DNA from: Daphnia carinata
Taxonomy: Eukaryota > Arthropoda > Branchiopoda > Diplostraca > Daphniidae
Direction: 5' to 3'
Length of the DNA: 64,000 nt
NCBI RefSeq assembly: GCF_022539665.2
Contig: NC_081337.1
Coordinates: forward strand, 6,176,679-6,240,678
Shown: in pieces, positions 52,012-60,073 of the stretch
Position numbering within the stretch: the stretch's first letter is position 1
Layout: each line of letters begins with the position of its first letter
The notes under the pieces: generated by a model
Seen by the model: only the letters and a program-made list of their open reading frames with translations
What the model was told of the DNA's origin: nothing
Database searches by the model: none
Translations under genes and position numbers: made by a program

Positions 52012-55000
52012 AGGGGAGAGAGAAGTTACAAAATATGTAGGGGAAAAAAAAGAACGAATGTTATAGGGTTCCGCTATAACATTGGTTTAAAAAAAAAAAA
52101 AGATAATGGTAAAGCGGTATAGTGGAAACTCTTGGGAGAATAGACACTGAATAATTGCCTGCTATCATACAAAGACAAAAGACAGTCGAACGCTTCCATT
52201 ATGAATCTCACAGTTGCAAAGGGAACAGCGATCGTTCATTTCCACTGGATGGAGATAAGAACAATGCATAAACGATAGTGGAGGGAAGAAAATAAAAAAA
52301 AGAAGAATAAGAAGTCAAGTAGAAGACATGTCGACTCGACAGATCAGATCCTTTTTCTAATTCCCGACACGCGAAAAAATAAAACCATCCATTCATTGCA
52401 GTAAACGGATCAGGTCTAAAACGTTTATCCCACTGCTTTGTTTTTCCAACCAATTACTTACATTGCGACGGGGCATCTTCTATAAGAGTTTGACGCAACA
52501 CACTGTGCCCACGCAATCTACAAAACAAGTCGCTTTTTTTTTTGTCTTTCATTAGTGTTACATCAGTTTGAGAAACAAAAATGATTATCAATTTCCTACT
52601 GAAGAGATGCGTTACAACTCAACATGAACGTGATGGAAAACTTAAAGCAGCAGAAATGCCTCAACCGTCCCACATCCATCAATATCAGTTCATGGGTAGT
52701 TGTTGTTTTCTCTACAAACCGTGCCACTATATATTTATAGTAGCAACAGCCGTTACATATTTACTATCGTTTCAAAACTTTTTTCCATTCTTGTTTTCTT
52801 TTGAAAAAAAAAAAAATACACTCGACAAATCATCTGCGCGTGAAATGAAAGACCTAGACTGTGTGCATGTTGGACTCTGCACGAAATGTTTTTGTTTTCC
52901 AACCCAAAAAAAATCCCGCCCCTTCAGCAATAAAAAAAAAAGAAAGAGATAAAAAGAAAAGAAAACGTTCCGCTAAGTATGTAGTAGGACATCGCTGTGA
53001 TTCGATCATCACGGTGCATATGGTGGGTTAGGATACTCTGTTTCCTCCCCCTTTTAAATCATCGTTCGGCTTTCTTTTTTTTAGGCAAAAAGTAAATCTG
53101 TTTTTCTTTCGACTCGAACTAAAAATACATATCTACGAAAACAAAACAAAAAAAAATGACTAACGACAGCTGTTGGCAATCTGCCGACAAAGGGGAAGCG
53201 GAACAATAGACAGTGCCGTCATGATATGCGAACTCGTGGAAAATCTCGAAACAGTCAGATAACGATACGGCACGAATCTTAACAAAGTCTACGATACTTT
53301 GTAGAAGTAGCAAACGCACAAAATAGGCACATCAAGAGTCACACTTAATGTTGGCAATTCATCGAAGTGACGCGTGCGCTCAATACGCGTTCAGTTTGCA
53401 TATTTCAAAAAGAAGCGGGCGTCTGTCGTTTGCCACACGTCAATAGAAAAGTCAATTGACGGCCCAGACTTTTTTCGCATTGAAATCGATAAAAAAAAAA
53501 AAATACGTAACAGTAAAGCCACTTCAGTGATAAGTATACGTGCGCTCAGGGCAAAGCAAACGCACCCATGTTTATGTGAATAGGCGATACCGAAAAACGA
53601 AACGGAATTACGTGGGCCTCGGTCGATCAAAGTACTTCCATAATGCAAAGCGGGAAATGCACGCGCGCAAGCTATTTTGCGGCGAAATGATGTTGACGAT
53701 GGCGACGAGTTTACGCAAACATACGCACGCTGCAAATGCGGTGAACGGCCAGTTTCAAACAGCGTAGCAAATAGCACCTGATCTCTCATTGCATCAATTT
53801 TGATGCCTCTTTACCGAACGATGCTGCTTGCTCGACGTATTGCAAGGGATTAAACGAATCCCCTCCTCTCTCCCATGCAGAGAACCTCCTTTATTTTCTC
53901 TAAAAAGAGTATTGCGAGCAAGTACACACGGTGACAAACTCACGAAACAGGGGCGTTCAAATCCGATGGAAAACTTTGAGGCTCTTCGCATCGCAGTGCA
54001 AACACAAGTTTCGCTGTATTCGACGGGCTAAAATATCATTGCGTAGATTTAAGCCCTGCTCATCATCTCCCTTCCGGTGCGTTCTAACGCAACATCGTAT
54101 TGCGATGCCTTTATTTTATTTTATTTTTTTTTTTTTTTCAACCACATATTGCCACCACCGCCCTTGTATTTTCGTCTTGTTCTAAGCAAACGGTGGCTGT
54201 TTCCGATCCGCGTGGCAGAACACGCTAGAAACTATCGGTTTGGGGTGCAAGACGATATCCCATTTCGCTGCGCTCCACATTTTGCCACCTACGAGTTATT
54301 CGACCTCAAGCTGCTGCTGCTACCACAAACTTTTTTTTTTTTTCGCTCCCCCCTCATTTATTTTTTGCGCTTCTAGTCTTTCATCTTCGAAAAGCGCTAA
54401 GAAACAGGCGTGGCAGACCTATATTCACCAATGGAGGGGGATCGGGAACCTGTATAGTGCATTATATGGATCGTCCATCGTTTTTTAGCAGTGTAATGAA
54501 AAAGAAAAAGTACGTACTAACAGACACAACCATCGGCATACTGACTCATGATTCATCACACCTGCCGTGGGTCCCACAGAAACCGCACACACACAACGAC
54601 AAGAAGAAGAAAAAAACTCGTTTTCTCTCAAACAAAGTGTCGTGTTTGTTGAATATTTAATATCCCTCACGTTTGGGTTAGAAACTCCGGTACGAGGGGT
54701 GACTTAGGGTGGGCGATATTGCTCCGCCAAAGAGGGATACACACAAAACGAGAGAGAGAGAGAGAAAAAACATAGAGAAGAGGAAACGCGTATCGAGTAG
54801 GGGGTGCGTGTGCGTGTGTAAGTCACGAAAACAAAAAGCGGCGACCAAACGCATTTCGAAATACATCGGCGCTGAAGCGATTAATAACTCACTCGACAGC
54901 GTGTTTTTCCCTATGGTACGTTCACGTCATCGGCAGCGTTTCATTGTCTGCACCACATTTCGAGAGAGAAAAAAACGGGACTGCGCTCACAACAAAATGG

Positions 55001-55177
55001 GTGCGGACACGAGTCCACTTTCTGTGTTACGCACATCGGAAAAGACAAAGCGCAAGAGGAACGGAAGTTTAAAAAAACAGAATGACAAAATGAGCGCTAT
55101 GAAGCTACTAAATGAATGAATTAACTAACCTTTCGTGCGATGCCTTCCGTTCGTTCGTCATTCCCAATGACTCGCCT

Positions 55178-55191
55178 GGGGGGGGGGGGGG
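55178..55191 (+). repeat. G14 tract
   Basis: Fourteen consecutive G followed by CGTGG. Confidence 0.95.
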
Positions 55192-56344
55192 CGTGGAAGA
55201 TGGACCATCTGGTGATTTTTCAGACCTAGACAGGGAGAGGAAAAAGAAAAATAAACTTTAGTATTATATAGCGGAACTACAAGCGATGATATTGAGCATC
55301 GAAAATCGTTTTCCTTCTTCCCCTACATCGCTACTCGGTCGCGCTCGATCGAATACAACCCCCATGTCTAATACAAACCGTATACCTAATGACGTATGTT
55401 GTGTTACGTCTACGCTGTGTACATAGTAAAATGTGTTTCGTGTCATTTACGGAGAAGGAAAGAGCAAAAAAAAAACGGCAGTTTTTAAAACGTTCGGAGC
55501 ATCGAACAGGAAAAAAAAAACTAAAAAAGTGCGTATTAAAAATCGACGTCACGCCGAGCGCTATAGTCGTCCCACGTTGCGTTCAACACGCTCCCTGTAA
55601 TACACAAAAGGCCGACTGCATTGTCGTTGAAAAAAACCAACTTATTGCAGAAGCCAGCAGAAAGAGTTTGATTCACGAAAAAATATTCCACCACATGCGG
55701 CGTCTGTCAGCGCGGCATCGATCTAAAAAACTTAAGAAATTGGTACAATTTTTCTTTTTTTTTTTTTTTTTTTTTCTTGCTAGTTTTAAATTTTACGGCA
55801 GTGCGGTACAACACGCGACTTGAGTTTGAAAAGTTGCGACGAAACAGTTACCAAGGCTTTCAACTCGAAAAGATGCAAAAGAAAAGGAAACAATCCCCCC
55901 GAGAGAGTCAAAGGGGAGATCAAAATGATCATACACATATGTAAAAACGGGGGCTTACATAATGGACGAGTAGTAAAAAACGTACGAGGAATAACGAAGA
56001 GGTTAACGGGGAGATAAAGCGGAGAGCGGAAAAAAAAAAGAAGCGCAGAAAGGGTCAGGCATAGACTGTGTATAACAATTCTTAACATGTCTACCTACAA
56101 TGCGCAAACTGTTTTCCGAATATGCGTATTTCCTTTTTCTGTTGAGTATGTTGTTATTTTAAAAGAAATCGTGCGCACAAAAGAAAGAAGAAAATAGGAG
56201 AGGTGGAGAAGAGGTTGCGGTCGTGACGGGTGGTCTGCAATATAAGCGGGCCATGGTGCGTTCATCGTTCTTTTTCACCTGGGACACTACTGATAACGAC
56301 ACCACAAGAATAACGCACACCTTCAACTTCCATTTTTCTTCTTC

Positions 56345-56365
56345 TTTTTTTTTTTTTTTTTTTTT
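56345..56365. repeat. T21 tract
   Basis: Twenty-one consecutive T after a CTTCTT pyrimidine stretch. Confidence 0.95.
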
Positions 56366-57537
56366 GTGGATTGTCGTTGCTGCGATTACTCAGGAAAAAA
56401 GAAGGACGAAATGTACGTCACGTGAAAGACAAGTAGATCGGAAAGAAGACTCCCGTCCCGAAATTCAATTCCAAAACAGTTTCACACGCAATTGTGGACA
56501 AGAAAGACGAACAAGATCAACCATTTTTTTTTTTGTTTGCTTCCCTCCTTTCTCGCTCGTCCATATTTTTCGCTTGAAAGATAAGAAATGATAGCACTCG
56601 AGTCCTTCATTCGTCATGCATGACGTCTGAGAGGACCTCCCGCAAAAAAAAAAAAGGCCAACCACAAAAGGAACAGGAAGATGAGATGACGATTTGATCA
56701 TTACGGCGAGAGATAGAAAAAAAAAGGACAAGGAAAAGAAGCGAACGAAAAACTGACTCATCTTTCATGCTGTTCGTTAACAGACTTTGTGTGTACGCGC
56801 ATAAATGTTATGGCCATATATCGGTGACGTATTGCACCCAGTGACGGCTAGCGGTTCTTTGCGGTCAGAAACGATAAGCCAATAGCGAAATGCCGATACA
56901 AATTAGTTGGTTCATATAAACGAAAGAGAACAGAAACTTTGTTTAACGCAGACCTTTTTAATGAAAGTGCCCAGAATGAGGTAACATTTTTACGTGTCAT
57001 ATTTTTAACGACCATTTGCAGTAGGATGGAAAAAAAAAATTGTATTTATATAGTATGAAAATAGGAGAAAAGATCGCATCGGCCCAAAAGGGAGAAGAGC
57101 AAAGTTTGGGAGAAGAATAGCACAGGAAGTGCTGCATTTTATCGACACACACCCAACGCTTTGTGTGTAAAGTATCGAGATATATACTCGACGCATAACT
57201 ATAAGAAGACGCGGATAACAAGAACGAAAAAAAAAAAAAAATAGGCGAATGAGGGAAGGAAAGAAGAGGCATTGTTGAACAACATACCGACGTCCCTTAG
57301 TATATCCTTATCGTCATGAATTTAACGAGCTCTCTACCGTATACCCATGTTTCTGAGTGAACAATCGATCGTCTACGACTTAGACACGCCGCATCAAAAC
57401 AGAACGAAAAGCTATTTATTTTTAGCAGCCTTGCAAAATTGCTGGGAAAGAGAAACAAATAAGGCGTGTCAGATCTTGCGGGGCGCACACATTCCTATCC
57501 GACATTACACACAACACCTGTAACGAAATGCGCCTAT

Positions 57538-57563
57538 TGTCTCATGGAATTGTCTCATGGAAT
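57538..57563. repeat. Tandem duplication of a 13-base unit
   Basis: TGTCTCATGGAAT occurs twice with no gap (57538-57550 and 57551-57563), which points to a recent slippage duplication. Confidence 0.9.
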
Positions 57564-58359
57564 TAGAATTAGATCTGGATTATCGCGGTCAAAACGTAAT
57601 AAGAAAAATGGAACGAAAGTTCGGATTTTTTCACGTTATTACCGGTCTGCATGTTTTCGGGGTTTTTCTTTTTATGCTTTCTTATGTAACATAAAATTTA
57701 CACGGCAACGTCTGATGTACTACACACATAGCATGTAGCTAACAATTGGAAACGGGCAATTGCTTTGGCGCATGTGGTGTAGTCATAACGTCAAAAACAC
57801 ACGAAAGACGATGCGCTTTGTATATTTTTCTCAATACGAAAAGGCGTTCATAGATAATAAACGAGGCGCTGTATATGCATAGTCTATAGTTTACAAAAGG
57901 CACCTATTTCTCTTTGCTTTCGTTTTTGTAACTTCTTGTAAACTGGCAATCCCGAACTTGGGCAAACCGTGCGCTTTATAAACAACGAAAAAAGAAAAGA
58001 AAAAAAAAGATGAAACAAGACCACGTCTTTATTTGCGCGCCGTGTATGTGTGGGATAGCTCACGAATAATAGACGCAAAACATCTTTTGTCTTCTGCCTT
58101 CATTGCTCGTGTGTTTCCTACCTTCGCTCGCTTCTATAGTTCGAAAACACAAGTCGCAGATAATGGCGGGAGTGAAGGGAAAGGGGAGGGCCGGATGCAA
58201 ACGCACGAAAGGCAAAGTCGAAAAGAAAAAAATACAAAAATAGAAGTAGTAAATAATAACAATAATCAGAGTGAAAGAGGAGGAGAAAAATGGATACCAA
58301 GAAAAAGAGGATATGAAAAGCAAAAAAAAAAAAAAATAATGTATAATAATCCATCAAGC

Positions 58360-58720
58360 AAACAACGGTGCGAGCAACATTGCGACGCTCCCTCCCCCTC
58401 TCAACGGAACGCGTTCGGCCACCGCAGCTGCAGCATCGGTCGGTTAAAGTGGGGAGGGTAGGAGGAGGAGGCAGGGAGGAAAAGAGGTGGCGCTTAGACG
58501 GGGCTTTTGCGACGGCTATAGCGTTTGGGGGCTTTCGAGAGAAAAAGGGCACGGATATGTGGAAAAAGGGACCTGCCGACTTCAGGGTACCATCAGTCTC
58601 GTCTCCGCGCTCGCCGTGCTCACCGACTGCGGAGGAGCTTCCGCTACGTTTCACGGTGGCAAAAAGTGCTGCTACTTTTTTTTTTAAACAACAGGCACTA
58701 TTAACCCTTAGCGCCCCCCT
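58360..58720. promoter_or_regulatory. GC-richer segment upstream of the receptor gene
   Basis: This stretch stands out from the AT-biased surroundings by its CpG-rich words (for example GGAACGCGTTCGGCC, GCGCTCGCCGTGC) and G-rich blocks such as 58448-58485. A TCAGTC initiator match lies at 58593-58598 with no good DPE at the correct spacing. It is the closest GC-rich block to the receptor gene and may be a promoter-proximal or 5' exon region. A 210-codon reverse-strand frame crosses it but shows no recognisable domain and includes long Phe runs. Confidence 0.25.
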
Positions 58721-59177
58721 TCCCTGCAAAACAGGTCTTACTCTTTTCATTCTTTTTATTTTTCCCCCTTTTCGTGTGTGTTTCGCTCTCTCTTATTTCC
58801 TCGAAAAACTGTTCTTCAGAATTCCCCCCTTCTTCCCGTGAAAGCCACGAACTCACTCGATCAAAACGAGTGAAATCGACTGTGAACTAGTGCGACATTG
58901 TGTATTACACGCGTCTTTACTTGACGGAAATCTCTCGTGTGCGATGGACTTTTGACATCACCTAGGGATGAAGAGAAATCGTTAAAACAGAAAACGACTT
59001 TTTTCCCGTTTTTATTTCATTCATTTAAAACTCGTTTTTATTTAGTGCTTCCTCCACTCCCTCAAGGCCTTTCTTTCCTTTATGACGCAATGAAGTACTA
59101 GAAAGAGTGGCATCAGGCAACAGAATAGAAGAAAATAAATTTAAAAGAAAAAAAAAACGACATCATTTAACTTTTTC

Positions 59178-59202
59178 TTTTTTTTTTTTTTTTTTTTTTT
59201 TT
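59178..59202. repeat. T25 tract
   Basis: Twenty-five consecutive T, about 0.9 kb before the receptor CDS. Confidence 0.95.
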
Positions 59203-59667
59203 GCTTCCCTTCGACTCCGTGTGCGTCTTGTGTCTTTGTGTGTGGGAGAAAAAGAAAAAGTTGATTTCCGCTCGTGACGTTGTCGCCGTCGCGTCTGGAT
59301 ACACGCAAGAGAACGCCAGACGAAAGGAAAAAAAAAAACGCAGCAGGAAGGAATAACCCGAAAGAGAATATTTTGCCCACCTTTCACCTCTGCACTTTTT
59401 CTTGCCTTGACTTTCCCCCTTTTCATTTATTTATTTTTTTTTTCGGATGGAGCTAGTGGTACGCACAGTGTGAGAAGAAACGAAACAAACCGGCGACATC
59501 ACGTCCCACATTTTTACAAGTGTCGAAAGACATAGGGCGCGCGCGAGTCGGAATAATTTAAAAAGACATCAGTGGCAAAGCGAAAAACAAGACAAAAAAA
59601 GAACCAACAAGAAAAGGAAACAGGCGCACAAGAAATAAAAAGAGATTCGACGACTCAAAATTCATTC

Positions 59668-59700
59668 AGTCGAGTGCGATGCTGTGTCAAGTGTCGTCAT
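59668..59700 (+). promoter_or_regulatory. Candidate core promoter: initiator with DPE-like element
   Basis: TCAGTC at 59666-59671 is a full match to the arthropod initiator (A at 59668 taken as +1). At +28 to +33 (59695-59700) lies CGTCAT, matching the downstream promoter element consensus RGWYVT at five of six positions and at the required spacing. It lies 406 bases upstream of the receptor start codon on the same strand. No convincing TATA box sits 30 bases upstream. Initiator matches are common by chance, so this is only a candidate start site. Confidence 0.3.
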
Positions 59701-59747
59701 CGATTCTCTCTGAGCTCCCCCCCAGTGTTCAAGTGTTTTGTGTGTAG
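59679..59747 (+). other. Upstream ORF 1 in the receptor leader (22 codons)
   Basis: If transcription starts near 59668, the first AUG of the mRNA is at 59679 and opens a 22-codon frame closed by TAG at 59745-59747. It would lie entirely in the 5' leader and does not overlap the main CDS. It could damp translation of the receptor. Without a mapped start site it is conditional. Confidence 0.25.
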
Positions 59748-59885
59748 TATCATCGGTTCAATATCTACGCTTCTTTCCGCCTTTTTAAACCAAAGCTTTC
59801 CCTCCACCTACCCCCACAACAAACCTCGTTTAACCCAGGCTCCTATTCCTCTTTCTTATTTACAAGAAGAAAAAAGGAGAGCCTG

Positions 59886-59900
59886 ATGGACTGCAGTTGA
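59886..59900 (+). other. Upstream ORF 2 in the receptor leader (4 codons)
   Basis: ATG at 59886 is followed by three codons and TGA at 59898-59900, a minimal upstream ORF 174 bases before the receptor ATG. It is relevant only if the leader includes this segment and is not spliced out. A pyrimidine-rich tract ending in ACACAG at 59981-59986 could act as a splice acceptor for a 5' non-coding exon. Confidence 0.25.
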
Positions 59901-59990
59901 TAACAGCGCACCCTCCCCTGTGGTAGTCTGTTCCGAAAACATAAAAAGCTTTCGAGACTAGTCGTGAGCCTCCGTCTGTTACACAGACAT

Positions 59991-60073
59991 TAAAAAAAAA
60001 AAAAAAAGAGGCAAGAAAGTTGCAGCATAGTTAAAATAATAATAAAAAAAAAAAATAAATAAATAAAAATATA
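59991..60073 (+). other. A-rich leader segment directly before the start codon
   Basis: This stretch is almost entirely A with some T, including A runs and AAT/AAAT units ending at the ATG. It contains the in-frame stop TAA at 60056-60058 that fixes the start of the CDS. A very A-rich, unstructured leader is favourable for scanning, but the run also resembles the simple A/AT repeats elsewhere in the window. Confidence 0.6.

Larger units (their letters stand above)
50070..57530. other. Intergenic DNA, no gene recognised
   Basis: Contains the GC-box pair, two G runs and several T runs. Open frames such as 55389-55823 are Lys/Phe-rich products of A and T runs. Confidence 0.6.
57564..59660. other. 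Proximal upstream DNA of the receptor gene
   Basis: AT-biased except for the GC-richer block at 58360-58720. Contains a T25 run at 59178. No coding exon recognised; 5' non-coding exons or promoter elements may lie here. Confidence 0.5.

Noticed and set aside
53954-53970. Second tRNA B-box-like word GTTCAAATCC
   Set aside because: T-arm pairing fails at the second base pair and no cloverleaf is visible.
58118-58750. 210-codon open frame on the minus strand
   Set aside because: Long Phe and Leu runs from T tracts, no domain, no signal, and it overlaps a likely promoter-proximal GC-rich block.
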